Positions 32,312 through 41,209 of a DNA stretch of 51,786 nt are shown here, piece after piece (position 1 is the first letter of the stretch; every line of letters starts with the position of its first letter). The notes beneath the pieces are model-generated. The model ran no database searches. It was not told where the DNA came from and was given only the letters and a program-made list of their open reading frames with translations. The DNA comes from CAYJNO01 sp964371715 (GTDB lineage: Bacteria; Bacillota_I; Bacilli_A; Erysipelotrichales; Erysipelotrichaceae), in assembly GCA_964371715.1 (NCBI GenBank), contig CAYJNO010000014.1, positions 1-51,786 of the forward strand, read 5' to 3'. The position numbers were made by a program, and so were the translations under genes.

Positions 32312-33365
32312 TTATATATTTCATGTTGATTTAAATACTTTTTTTATCAGTGCTGAAGAAATAAAGAATCCAACTTTAATTGATAAACCTGTAATTGTAG
32401 CTGGAAGTACAAGAAGATCGGTCGTTTCAACAGCATCATATATCGCAAGATCATTTGGTATTAAATCTGGTGAGAGTGTATTATCGGCATTAAAAAAATG
32501 TCCTGATTTGATCGTAGTTGATGTAAATTATAAATATTATAGAGAATTATCGAACAAATTTATGAATATTTTATATCAATATACTGATGAAATACAAATT
32601 GCATCTATTGATGAATGTTACATTAATTGTACTGAAATAATAAAAAACTATGCAAAACCAATTGATCTTGCAATAGAAATTCAAAATAGAGTATTGAATG
32701 AATTACAATTAAAATGTTCAATAGGGATTTCCTATAATAAATTTCTTGCGAAAATGGCTAGTGACATGAAAAAACCAATGGGCATAACTATAATTCATCA
32801 AGAAGAACTTAAAGCTAAAATATGGCAGCTGCCTATCGAAAAAATGTATGGAATAGGTAAAAAGACAACAACAGTATTAAAAGAAAATAATATTGAATTA
32901 ATAGAAGATTTATTAAAAGCTGAAAATAAGAGCTTATTACAAAGAGTGTTTGGGATTAATTTTCAAAGTATGATTGATCGTGTCAATGGAAATTCAAGTA
33001 CTAAAATAAATAAATCAAGTGAAAGAAAATCTATTTCAATCTCTAAAACATATAATGAAGATATAAATGACTTTGAGATAATAGAAGATGCACTAAATGA
33101 ATTATGTAATGAATTATCTAGAAGAATGAAAGCTAAAAATGTAAAGGGAAGGGGGATTACCCTTTCAATAAAGTATGATGATTACAGAATAATAAATCGT
33201 TCTACTCTTCTAAATTATAGTACTAATAGTGCTTCAGACATATTTAATCAATGTTTAGAGTTATATGAATTGCATGATAATAACCAGGCAAAGAGACTAT
33301 TTAGAATCAATATCTCACATTTAGATACAGAAGATATAAAAGAAGAATTACTTAGTTTATTTTAA
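32304..33365 (+). CDS. dinB: DNA polymerase IV (Y-family)
   Basis: Error-prone translesion polymerase, 353 aa. The start MDNYIFHVDLNTFF gives the usual DinB beginning with the first metal-binding Asp and the FF steric gate. SIDECYIN supplies the catalytic Asp-Glu pair, followed by KFLAKMASDMKKPMG and the helix-hairpin-helix IEKMYGIGKKT. I start at 32304; in-frame TTG and ATG upstream lie inside recN and would add non-family residues. There is no strong ribosome binding site, so translation likely depends on recN. No LexA box is visible near, as it sits within a housekeeping operon. Confidence 0.92.
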   Translation: MDNYIFHVDLNTFFISAEEIKNPTLIDKPVIVAGSTRRSVVSTASYIARSFGIKSGESVLSALKKCPDLIVVDVNYKYYRELSNKFMNILYQYTDEIQIASIDECYINCTEIIKNYAKPIDLAIEIQNRVLNELQLKCSIGISYNKFLAKMASDMKKPMGITIIHQEELKAKIWQLPIEKMYGIGKKTTTVLKENNIELIEDLLKAENKSLLQRVFGINFQSMIDRVNGNSSTKINKSSERKSISISKTYNEDINDFEIIEDALNELCNELSRRMKAKNVKGRGITLSIKYDDYRIINRSTLLNYSTNSASDIFNQCLELYELHDNNQAKRLFRINISHLDTEDIKEELLSLF

Positions 33366-33457
33366 TCGATAATTTTGTTACACATTAGTTGTGTTTATAT
33401 AAAAAAACAAGAAAATATGAGCTTTTATTTAGCTTTTTTTAAATAAATATATAGAAA

Positions 33458-33486
33458 TTCAATGTTTATTTTATTATAATTATTAT
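33458..33486 (+). promoter_or_regulatory. Promoter of the HU gene
   Basis: TTCAAT and TATTAT separated by 17 bases of pure A/T plus one G. A second TATAAT overlaps the spacer end and may be an alternative start. Confidence 0.45.
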
Positions 33487-33514
33487 AGTAACAAAATATA
33501 GGAGGAATTAAATT

Positions 33515-33793
33515 ATGGCAATCGTAACAAAAAAAGTATTAGCAGAAAAATTAGCAGATAAATGTGGTAGCAAAGCAAAAGCTACTGAACTTGTAAATGA
33601 ATTATTTGATACAATCGTAGATTCACTACAAAATGGTGATACTGTAGATGTATTCGGTTTTGGTAAATTCGAAGTTAAAGAAAGAGCTGAAAGACAAGGA
33701 TTAAATCCATCAACTAAGGAAAAAATTACAATTCCTGCTAAAAAGGTTCCTGGATTCAAAGCTAGCAAAGCTTTAAAAGACGCAGTAAAATAG
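33515..33793 (+). CDS. hup: DNA-binding protein HU
   Basis: Histone-like nucleoid protein, 92 aa. The family signature FGFGKFEVKERAERQGLNPS (residues 49-68) and the C-terminal FKASKALKDAVK are clear. It bends DNA and acts in replication and repair. AGGAGG lies nine bases before the ATG, an A/T-rich promoter precedes it, and a terminator follows. Codon choice leans to the common A/T-ending set, as expected for an abundant protein. Confidence 0.96.
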   Translation: MAIVTKKVLAEKLADKCGSKAKATELVNELFDTIVDSLQNGDTVDVFGFGKFEVKERAERQGLNPSTKEKITIPAKKVPGFKASKALKDAVK

Positions 33794-33800
33794 ATTATAT

Positions 33801-33823
33801 AAAGCCCATACTTGGGTTTTTTT
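33801..33823 (+). terminator. Terminator of the HU gene
   Basis: AAAGCCCA pairs with TGGGTTTT (one G-U) around a 4-base loop and runs into T. Confidence 0.8.
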
Positions 33824-33861
33824 ATTCAATTATTTACTTCGTATAATGTATATTGTGCGAC

Positions 33862-33887
33862 AAAAAAGAAGAGTTAAAACTCCTTTT
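33862..33887 (-). terminator. Terminator of the methyltransferase-cca unit
   Basis: On the minus strand AGGAGTT/AACTCTT overlaps the stop codon of the CCA gene and is followed by CTTTTTT. The stem is short and its loop tight. Confidence 0.55.
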
Positions 33888-35094
33888 GAATAATATCAAT
33901 TATAGCTTTCTTATTATATAATTGATATTCTAAGTCTTTAACTCTTAACATAATAGTATTCATTAGACTTGATTCTTTATAGCCCAGTAAAATAATATCT
34001 TTACCTGTAATTTTATCTAGATTATTTTTAAATCTATAATATATATTTAATTTATTATTTAACCATAATTGATAATTTGTATCATCGTATATATATATAA
34101 TTTTATTTAATAATTCTATATGTTGTTGATAATTATCAACTAATTTAAGTATTTTCCAATCTTCTATTTTATTCAGATAGTATTCATGTATCTTAGTTAG
34201 TAAATTTGACATTTCAACAATAGAATTAATTAGATTTTTATTTAAAATTAATTTATTTAATTGTTTTTTTGCTTCTGTATCCGTTTTAAATATATTTTGA
34301 TACATTATAACGAACTTAATTAAAATGTCATCACTCGCTTCTAATTTAGTGTTTGAAATTAATTTAATTTTGTCTAAACGACTTTGAAGCTCTGACATTG
34401 ATAAATTATCTAGTTCTACAAACCAATGATCTAAACAACTACAACATTTTAAATAATTAAAATAATGTTGTGGATTATTAGTCAATAAAGCTTTTTTAGT
34501 TTCTTCAAAAACTCTCTCAACAGATAAATAAACCAATATATTTTTATTGAGTCGCATTAATTCAATTAGACTTTCATCAATTTTAAAATCTAATTGTGCA
34601 GCAAATCTACAGGCACGTAAAATTCGTAATGGGTCTTCAATAAATGTTGTATTATCCACCGCTTTAATAGTAGACGTATTTATATCGACTAATCCACCAT
34701 AGTAATCATGCATTTCATTAGTTAATATATCCTGAAGCAATGAATTTATAGTTAAATCACGTCTTTTACATGCTTCTTTATACGATAGTTTATGATCAAT
34801 ACTGACTTTAAAATCTTGATGCTTATCGCCTACTTTATATTCTTCTCTTGGAAGTGAAATATCGATATTCAATTTTTTTAAATGAAGAATGCCAAAAGAT
34901 TTCCCTATTTTTATTACTTCATCATATTTGTTTAAAATCATTTCTAAATCATTTATTTCTATATTAAATACTTCAATATCGTAGTCTTTAATTTTAAGCC
35001 CTATTATGCTATCTCTAACACATCCACCGACAAAAAATGCTCTTCCACCATGCTTTTCTATATCTTTAGCGATTGATTTTATAATATTATTCAT
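33874..35094 (-). CDS. cca: CCA tRNA nucleotidyltransferase family protein
   Basis: Class II nucleotidyltransferase that adds or repairs the 3' CCA of tRNA, 406 aa. The head domain has GGCVRD (residues 23-28), the catalytic DYD (D37, D39) and RRDLTINSLL. The EDPLRILRACRFA motif (about 157-169) follows. The helical C-terminal half (200-406) lacks a recognisable HD phosphohydrolase motif. A poly(A) polymerase role cannot be excluded, since the two families look alike. It is translated with the upstream methyltransferase (8-base overlap), which hints at a shared RNA-related context. Confidence 0.88.
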   Translation of the reverse strand: MNNIIKSIAKDIEKHGGRAFFVGGCVRDSIIGLKIKDYDIEVFNIEINDLEMILNKYDEVIKIGKSFGILHLKKLNIDISLPREEYKVGDKHQDFKVSIDHKLSYKEACKRRDLTINSLLQDILTNEMHDYYGGLVDINTSTIKAVDNTTFIEDPLRILRACRFAAQLDFKIDESLIELMRLNKNILVYLSVERVFEETKKALLTNNPQHYFNYLKCCSCLDHWFVELDNLSMSELQSRLDKIKLISNTKLEASDDILIKFVIMYQNIFKTDTEAKKQLNKLILNKNLINSIVEMSNLLTKIHEYYLNKIEDWKILKLVDNYQQHIELLNKIIYIYDDTNYQLWLNNKLNIYYRFKNNLDKITGKDIILLGYKESSLMNTIMLRVKDLEYQLYNKKAIIDIIQKEF

Positions 35095-35671
35095 TTATCT
35101 TCCTCTTTTTTAGTACAACAATCATTGAATCATCAGGCTCTATTTCAGTGTATATTTTTATTTTATATACTAAAAACTTATCATTAGGTATTATATTTTT
35201 AATGTTATTCACATCATAGTACATAAATAACATATCAAAATCTTCCATATATTCTTTTTTAAACTCACCATACCACAAAGTCATAAAAATAAATCCACAA
35301 TCATTTAAATGTTCATACTGTGAGTGTAATGATAAAATAAAATCATCTATACTAAGGTGATGTAAAACCTTATTAGAATATATACAATCAAATTTTTTAT
35401 TTATTTTTATATTTCTTGCATCAATGTTAAATGTTTCAATTTTATATTTTTTATTAAATAGCTTTAAAAATAACTTTGAATTATCACTTCCTATAACTTT
35501 ATAATAATGTGATAGGGCTAATAAATCTTTACCCTCCCCCATTCCTAGCTCTAGTAATGTAGAATTTAAGGGTATTACATTTAATACCTCTTTTATTAAC
35601 TCTTTATTGTTATAATCTTTATTCATATCAATATATTGTTCTACGAATTTGTCATTGTCATATATTTTCAT
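35087..35671 (-). CDS. SAM-dependent methyltransferase of unknown target
   Basis: Class I methyltransferase, 194 aa. Motif I is LLELGMGEGKD (about residues 39-49), motif II the acidic VIGSDNS (about 58-64), then FNIDARNI and a motif IV-like CIYSNKVLHHL. These make SAM binding convincing. The substrate is not indicated: it could be a small molecule, and nothing ties it to tRNA except the overlap with cca. AAGGAG precedes the ATG. I do not recognise a specific orthologue. Confidence 0.75.
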   Translation of the reverse strand: MKIYDNDKFVEQYIDMNKDYNNKELIKEVLNVIPLNSTLLELGMGEGKDLLALSHYYKVIGSDNSKLFLKLFNKKYKIETFNIDARNIKINKKFDCIYSNKVLHHLSIDDFILSLHSQYEHLNDCGFIFMTLWYGEFKKEYMEDFDMLFMYYDVNNIKNIIPNDKFLVYKIKIYTEIEPDDSMIVVLKKRKINE

Positions 35672-35732
35672 TAATATGCTCCTTTTTCTTAGTATATATT
35701 ATCTTATCGTAAATATGAATTAAATTGTTAAT

Positions 35733-35767
35733 ATAAAAAATAGTGAAATAATATATTTCACTATTTT
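35733..35767 (-). terminator. Terminator of deoB
   Basis: AAATAGTGAAATA and its exact complement form a 13-bp stem with a 3-base loop, followed on the minus strand by six T. It begins four bases after the deoB stop. Confidence 0.85.
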
Positions 35768-35770
35768 AAT

Positions 35771-36949
35771 CTATTTAAGTAAATTTAAGACACTATTTCC
35801 ATATTCAGGTAATGTACAATCAAAATTATCAGCTATAGTTGCACCAATCATTGCAAATGTTTCAGGTATTTCTAATTCTCCTGTTGATGTCATTGATGGG
35901 CTATAAGCTATAAATGGAACCATTTCTCTTGTATGATCACTTCCTGGCCATGTAGGATCATTACCATGATCTGCAGTAATAATAACTAAATCATCATCAT
36001 TTAATTTTTCCAATAATTTACCAAGTAAAATATCAAAATCTTCTAATTCTTTAGCATATCCTTCGGGGTTTCTTCTATGTCCCCATTTTGCATCAAAGTC
36101 AACTAAATTAACAAAACATAGTCCAGTAAAATCAGAATCAGCTAATTCTATTGTTTGCTCCATTCCATGGATGCTTGATTGTGATTTATGAGATTCACTA
36201 ATTCCTTCACCATCAAAGATATCATTGATTTTCCCAACAGATATTACATCAAAATTATTTGCCTTTAAGTGATCTAAAACTGTTTTACCAAATGGTTTAA
36301 GCGCATAATCATGTCTATTAGGAGTTCTTTCAAACTTGCCATTTACTTCTACAAATGGTCTAGCTATAATTCTACCAACTCTCCATTCAGGTTTCATTGT
36401 TATTTCTCTTGCTATTTCACAAACTCTGTATAGTTCCTCTACAGAAACAACATCTTCACATGCTGCTATTTGTAATACAGAATCAGCTGATGTATATAGT
36501 ATTAATTCTTTTGTATCAATATGATGTTGTCCTAGTTCGTCTAATATCTCTGTTCCACTTGCAGCCTTGTTTCCAACAAATGTGTATCCAGATTTCTCTG
36601 ATAATTCATCTACTAATTCTTTAGGAAATCCAGTTTCTGTAAAAGTAATAAATGGTTTATCTACATTTAATCCCATTAATTCCCAGTGTCCGGTCATTGT
36701 ATCCTTACCTAATGAAATTTCTTTCATCTTAGTGAAATAGCCTTTTGTATCTTCTTTTTTAGGATGATTTTTCAAATCAACAATGTTACTTGCTCCTAAA
36801 GTGATTAGGTTTGGTATATTTAACAATTCAACACTTTCTGATATATGTTTAAGTGTGTTAGCACCTTCATCGCCATATTTTGCAGCATCAGGAAGAGAAC
36901 CTACTCCTACCGAATCTACTACTATGGTAAATATTCTTTTATATTTCAT
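35771..36949 (-). CDS. deoB: Phosphopentomutase
   Basis: Interconverts ribose/deoxyribose 1- and 5-phosphates in nucleoside salvage; alkaline-phosphatase-fold enzyme, 392 aa. Metal ligands and nucleophile are visible: the N-terminal VDSVGVGSLPDA (D12), the phosphorylated Thr84 in GKDTMTGHWE, and the C-terminal ITADHGNDPT and SDHTREMVP motifs. GGAGG lies before the ATG, and the gene has its own promoter. In bacilli deoB (drm) also follows xerD. No purine nucleoside phosphorylase gene follows here. Confidence 0.95.
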   Translation of the reverse strand: MKYKRIFTIVVDSVGVGSLPDAAKYGDEGANTLKHISESVELLNIPNLITLGASNIVDLKNHPKKEDTKGYFTKMKEISLGKDTMTGHWELMGLNVDKPFITFTETGFPKELVDELSEKSGYTFVGNKAASGTEILDELGQHHIDTKELILYTSADSVLQIAACEDVVSVEELYRVCEIAREITMKPEWRVGRIIARPFVEVNGKFERTPNRHDYALKPFGKTVLDHLKANNFDVISVGKINDIFDGEGISESHKSQSSIHGMEQTIELADSDFTGLCFVNLVDFDAKWGHRRNPEGYAKELEDFDILLGKLLEKLNDDDLVIITADHGNDPTWPGSDHTREMVPFIAYSPSMTSTGELEIPETFAMIGATIADNFDCTLPEYGNSVLNLLK

Positions 36950-36976
36950 TTTTTACCTCCAAAATATCTACTACTA

Positions 36977-37004
36977 ATTATATCATTATTTATTATATTT
37001 GTAA
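36977..37004 (-). promoter_or_regulatory. Promoter of deoB
   Basis: On the minus strand TTACAA, a 16-base spacer and TATAAT occupy the short gap between xerD and deoB. Confidence 0.55.
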
Positions 37005-37012
37005 TTTAATTG

Positions 37013-37903
37013 CTATTTTTTGTTGTTAAAAGGATGTGAATTTAGATAATTACCCTTTGCTGTCTTTTTATCAACGCTCGTATATATTTGTGTTGTTTTA
37101 ATATCACTATGTCCAAGTAACTCTTGAATAACTCTTAAGTCTGCATTACCTTGCAATAAATGAGTAGCATAACTGTGTCTTAGTTTATGTGGTGTGATTG
37201 TTTTTTCAATTGTTGTTGAATTCAAAGTTGATTTTAATACCCTTTGTATGTATCTTGGATTTAATTTTTTTCCATTAGAATTAATAAAAAATATATTTGT
37301 AGGTTTTTTTATCCAAGTGCTTCTAACTTTAGTGTAATATTCATTGATAATTAACTTAGAACTTGATGGAATAGGCACTATTCGTTCTTTATTACCTTTA
37401 CCTTTTACACGAACTATTAAATCATCTAAATTAACTTGATTTACAGTTAAATTAACACATTCACTAATTCTTAGTCCTAAAGCATATAATATCTCAATTA
37501 AACAATGATTAAAAATGCCCTTAGGACTATCATCAAATACAGCTAATAGTTCATCAATTTCATCTACTTCTGCATATATAGGGAGTTTTGATTGATGATT
37601 TTTAACACTTACATTACAACTAACATCATCAATATCATACTTTTGATTAATAAAGCGATGAAAGGATCTGATGGCGGAAATTTTATTATTTACTGTATTT
37701 TGCTCATATTTACTTTTTATTGAATCAACATATTCAATTATGTCATTGTATGTAATATGATTTACTTCATAAAGCTTTCTACACTCTAAATACTTGATAT
37801 AATCATTAATATTTCTTGAATAATTTTTAATTGTACTTATTGATTTATTTTCATTGATTTTTAGTTGTAAGATAAACTCATCATATAATATTTTTACCTT
37901 CAT
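37013..37903 (-). CDS. xerD: Tyrosine recombinase XerD
   Basis: Site-specific recombinase resolving chromosome dimers at dif, 296 aa. The SAM-like N-terminal domain (about 5-85) is followed by the catalytic domain with the full set R145 (ALGLRISE), a Lys in KGKGNKER, H239/R242 (TPHKLRHSYATHLL), H265 (LLGHSDIKT) and nucleophile Y274. The position directly before deoB is that of xerD in Bacillus, so I favour a housekeeping Xer over an element-borne integrase. No ribosome binding site is obvious; the ATG is two bases after the upstream stop, implying coupled translation. I saw no dif sequence in the window. Confidence 0.88.
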   Translation of the reverse strand: MKVKILYDEFILQLKINENKSISTIKNYSRNINDYIKYLECRKLYEVNHITYNDIIEYVDSIKSKYEQNTVNNKISAIRSFHRFINQKYDIDDVSCNVSVKNHQSKLPIYAEVDEIDELLAVFDDSPKGIFNHCLIEILYALGLRISECVNLTVNQVNLDDLIVRVKGKGNKERIVPIPSSSKLIINEYYTKVRSTWIKKPTNIFFINSNGKKLNPRYIQRVLKSTLNSTTIEKTITPHKLRHSYATHLLQGNADLRVIQELLGHSDIKTTQIYTSVDKKTAKGNYLNSHPFNNKK

Positions 37904-37905
37904 AA

Positions 37906-38784
37906 TTAATGATAAATAATTTCTGTTGATTCTTCTAAATCAACTTGAGTATCTGTTGCTTCATAATTTGAAAAATCGATGATTATCTCTTTAATTAATA
38001 CAACTAAATCTGTTAATGATAAGCTCTTATTACTTATTTTTAGATTTAATATATTCTCTAAATCCATATCTTTGTTATATTGGTCAAGTGCTTTAATTAG
38101 TAGAACTTTATATGTTAAATCATTATTAAATAAATATTCACTAACTACTACTTCTTCATTAGAAAATTCATGATGATGATAAAAATCAATTTTTTCATCA
38201 TCAATATTTGACATACAATCTAGAGCATTAGATAAATCATCATATACATAATCAATATATTCATCTAATTTAGTATTTGTCTCCTCTGATTCGATTTCAT
38301 CTTTAAAATAGTCTTCAAAATTAAAGCAAGCTCTAAAAAAACCATCTATTAATATTATGATAAACTCCTTACCAATTTCTGAATATTCTTCATTTTTATA
38401 TAAATAAATTAACTTATTCAATATTAAATCTTGTCTACCTATTTCATCACAAATTTCATATAAATACTCTAAACTATCATCTGAAACTAGGTTATCGTCA
38501 CTGAAATATTCTTTAAAAAATTGTTTAAATAAAACAATTTCATAAAAATTAATTTTTAATAATGATTTATAAGCTGATGACATAAAGCTAACCATTTCGT
38601 TATTGACTTCTTCTTTATCAAGCAACGTAAAAACTGTATCAGTGATCGCATAATTGATAAAACTAGAAGTTTTTGAATATTTTAATAATAGTTTTTCTTC
38701 ATCTTTCGATAAATTTATATTTTTAGCAAACAATTTAATGTCTGATTTAGGTATTTTATAGTTTATTTTGCTTTCAAAGGTCAT
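37906..38784 (-). CDS. Acidic protein of unknown family upstream of xerD
   Basis: Soluble protein of 292 aa that I do not recognise. It has no signal peptide or membrane segment and is rich in Asp/Glu (for example DEIESEETNTKLDEYIDY near residue 170), with Leu/Ile/Phe patterns suggesting an all-helical fold. A HHH cluster occurs near 205 (DFYHHHEFSNEE). AAGGAG precedes the ATG. It ends two bases before xerD begins, so the two are expressed together. It lies downstream of the EAL gene across a terminator-like hairpin. ScpA is sometimes near xerD, but I see no ScpA-like pattern and do not propose it. Confidence 0.7.
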   Translation of the reverse strand: MTFESKINYKIPKSDIKLFAKNINLSKDEEKLLLKYSKTSSFINYAITDTVFTLLDKEEVNNEMVSFMSSAYKSLLKINFYEIVLFKQFFKEYFSDDNLVSDDSLEYLYEICDEIGRQDLILNKLIYLYKNEEYSEIGKEFIIILIDGFFRACFNFEDYFKDEIESEETNTKLDEYIDYVYDDLSNALDCMSNIDDEKIDFYHHHEFSNEEVVVSEYLFNNDLTYKVLLIKALDQYNKDMDLENILNLKISNKSLSLTDLVVLIKEIIIDFSNYEATDTQVDLEESTEIIYH

Positions 38785-38799
38785 ATTGTTCTCCTTTTT

Positions 38800-38830
38800 T
38801 AAAATAAAAATGATAATTACTTATCATTTT
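38800..38830 (-). terminator. Terminator after the EAL-domain gene
   Basis: AAAAATGATAA/TTATCATTTTT, an 11-bp stem with a 4-base loop overlapping the stop codon, followed on the minus strand by ATTTT. The next gene's AAGGAG comes right after, so partial readthrough is possible. Confidence 0.7.
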
Positions 38831-41018
38831 TATTGTGTAATAATTTTTCGAAATCTTCAATCGGCATTGGTTTTGCATAGTAGTAACCTTGTGCAGCATT
38901 ACATTCTATTTTATTTAAGAAATCAACTTGTCTTAATTCTTCAACACCCTCAGCGACAGTGTACATATTTAAACTTTGTGCTAATTTAATGATACCTTCA
39001 ATTATTTTCTCTCCACGATCATCATCGTATTGAAAGAAGCTACGATCTAATTTAATTACATCAGCTTTAATTGTTCTTAAAAGTCCTAGAGATGAATAAC
39101 CAGATCCAAAGTCATCAATAGATATACCATATCCCTCTTTATGAATTTGGGCAAGTGTTTTTAATGACTCAACTTCGTTTTGCATAATTGTAGTTTCTGT
39201 AATTTCAACCTCTAAATATTTGCGAGGTATTTGATATTTATCAGATATTGCAATTAATTGATTTACAAAGAATGGGTTAGATAAATGATGTCTTGAGAAA
39301 TTACATGAAACTGTAACACATTTTTCATCATTAGCCATCCATTTGTGTAGCGTTTTACAAACTGTTTCAAAAATATGGAAATCTAAATCAATAATATATC
39401 CATTTTGTTCAAATAAAGGAATAAAATCATTTGGATATATCATAGAATTATCACTTCTAATCCATCTAACTAATGCTTCTGCTCCTATAATAGTTGAATT
39501 TGTAATATCATATTTCGGTTGTAAGAATGCTTTAAATTCATTATTTTTCATTGCATCTTCTTTAATGTTATTAAGTTCTATCTCTTTTCTTAATTTATTT
39601 TTGATTTTTTCATCATAATCAAATGACCTTGAGTTTGTTTCTCTGGCAAGATTATGTGCAATTGATGTTTTTGAAATTATATCATTGATATTAGTTTCGT
39701 TTGCTTCGATGACATATCTTCCAATTCGAAAATCAATATGATAGTTAACTTTTGTCGACATTCTTGCTTCAAATATCTTTTCATATTTATTCATTAACAT
39801 ATCAACATCTTCAAATAGTTTGCTATTTGCTATTACAATTAATGCATCAGTATCATATCTTGCAGTTACAAATTCTAAATTTTTCTCAATATCATCAAGA
39901 CTTGCTAGTGTTTTAATTACTTCATCTCCAACTTCATAACTAAATAGTTCATTAATTGTTTTGAAATTTACTATATCAACTATTAATGAAGTAAATTGCA
40001 TATTTGGGTTTGATTCAATAAAATCAGTTGCATCAATTTTAAACTTCTCTATATTTCTTAGTCCAGTTAATTGATCATAATAGGCGATTTGCTCTAATTT
40101 TTTAATATTTTTATAACGATAATACATATAAGATGAGATTACTAAACCTGATATTATAATAATAAATATAAGCATATTTATTATTGTGTTTGATATATTT
40201 TCCGCTTCTGTCGCAATAATTGATTCAGGAACAATAATTACAATCGACCAGTATCTAAAGCCTAAATTTGAATATGCAATAAAATATCTTTGATTAAATA
40301 AATTATAGACAAAATTACCAGCTTTTAAAGATACAATATCTTTATAAATATCTGTAGCTAATATATCATCTTCAATTGCATTTTGATCTAAAGTAAAGCT
40401 GAAATCTACAAGATTACCAGAAGATAATATAATATCTCTATTATTATTCAAAATAACAGTAAAACTATTTTCCCCATATGGATCATTAATAATCTCAGTA
40501 AAGTAATCGATTGAGTATTCAGCAGCAATTACTCCACCCACTTCATCTTGATAATAAATTGGCGCCGCAACTGTGATAACGGTTTTATTAGATACTTCAG
40601 ATATATGAGGTTCACTTGTACTTACGGTACCATTTTTAGCTATTCTAAAATACTCTTGATCTCCAATATCAATTATTTCTCCACTTTGTAAAATACCAAA
40701 TCCATTTGTATCTACAAGCATGGCATTTTCAAATGATAAATCACTTTGTACAGTTTTTAAATATTCTATAGTTAATACATCATCGTATCCGAAAATTGAA
40801 ATCGTATTTGCTAAATCTTCAACTTCTGCATTATTTTTTTCAAGTTCACGTATTAAAGATAATTTTTGTTGTTCTAACATATTTTCCATATTACTAACTG
40901 TTGTTTTTTCAAAGCTATCCAAAATAGAGTTTGTTAGATTATAAAGAAAAGCTATAATTAAAATAAATGAAAGAATTATTGATGTAGCAATTTTGTATAT
41001 ATTATTAAAGTTTTTCAC
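38817..41018 (-). CDS. Membrane c-di-GMP phosphodiesterase (sensor, degenerate GGDEF, EAL)
   Basis: Signalling protein of 733 aa. Helix 1 (about 10-28) and helix 2 (about 278-300) bracket an extracellular double-Cache-like sensor domain (30-275). The GGDEF domain (about 310-470) is degenerate: the active-site loop reads RYDTDA (387-392), so it should not make c-di-GMP. The EAL domain (about 490-730) keeps its catalytic set: E514 (GAEALVRW), N573, E605, D635/D636 (IDDFGSGYSS), K656 (IKLD), E690 (AEGVEE) and Q710. It should hydrolyse c-di-GMP in response to an external ligand. The start is GTG, five bases after AAAGGAG. No active cyclase is in the window. Confidence 0.92.
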   Translation of the reverse strand: MKNFNNIYKIATSIILSFILIIAFLYNLTNSILDSFEKTTVSNMENMLEQQKLSLIRELEKNNAEVEDLANTISIFGYDDVLTIEYLKTVQSDLSFENAMLVDTNGFGILQSGEIIDIGDQEYFRIAKNGTVSTSEPHISEVSNKTVITVAAPIYYQDEVGGVIAAEYSIDYFTEIINDPYGENSFTVILNNNRDIILSSGNLVDFSFTLDQNAIEDDILATDIYKDIVSLKAGNFVYNLFNQRYFIAYSNLGFRYWSIVIIVPESIIATEAENISNTIINMLIFIIIISGLVISSYMYYRYKNIKKLEQIAYYDQLTGLRNIEKFKIDATDFIESNPNMQFTSLIVDIVNFKTINELFSYEVGDEVIKTLASLDDIEKNLEFVTARYDTDALIVIANSKLFEDVDMLMNKYEKIFEARMSTKVNYHIDFRIGRYVIEANETNINDIISKTSIAHNLARETNSRSFDYDEKIKNKLRKEIELNNIKEDAMKNNEFKAFLQPKYDITNSTIIGAEALVRWIRSDNSMIYPNDFIPLFEQNGYIIDLDFHIFETVCKTLHKWMANDEKCVTVSCNFSRHHLSNPFFVNQLIAISDKYQIPRKYLEVEITETTIMQNEVESLKTLAQIHKEGYGISIDDFGSGYSSLGLLRTIKADVIKLDRSFFQYDDDRGEKIIEGIIKLAQSLNMYTVAEGVEELRQVDFLNKIECNAAQGYYYAKPMPIEDFEKLLHNKNDK

Positions 41019-41040
41019 AAATTCTCCTTTACGTTTATAA

Positions 41041-41069
41041 TATTATATCATTTATTAGATATATACTCA
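41041..41069 (-). promoter_or_regulatory. Promoter of the EAL-domain gene
   Basis: On the minus strand TTGAGT and TATAAT are separated by 17 bases, 23 bases before the GTG start. Confidence 0.65.
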
Positions 41070-41139
41070 ATAATCTTAACATTACTTTAGTGTATAATTA
41101 TTATTTATTTGTACTTATTTCACTAAATACGAATATTTT

Positions 41140-41209
41140 ATTCATTAAAACACGATAAAGCAAATAAATACTCATTTATTTATATAATATTTTATAGGTT
41201 TTAATGAAT
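41140..41209. repeat. Nested inverted repeats
   Basis: Outer arms ATTCATTAAAAC (41140-41151) and GTTTTAATGAAT (41198-41209) are perfect 12-bp complements. Inside them AAATAAAT-ACTC-ATTTATTT (41162-41181) is a second perfect hairpin. The element has no T-tail and does not look like a terminator. Confidence 0.7.
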
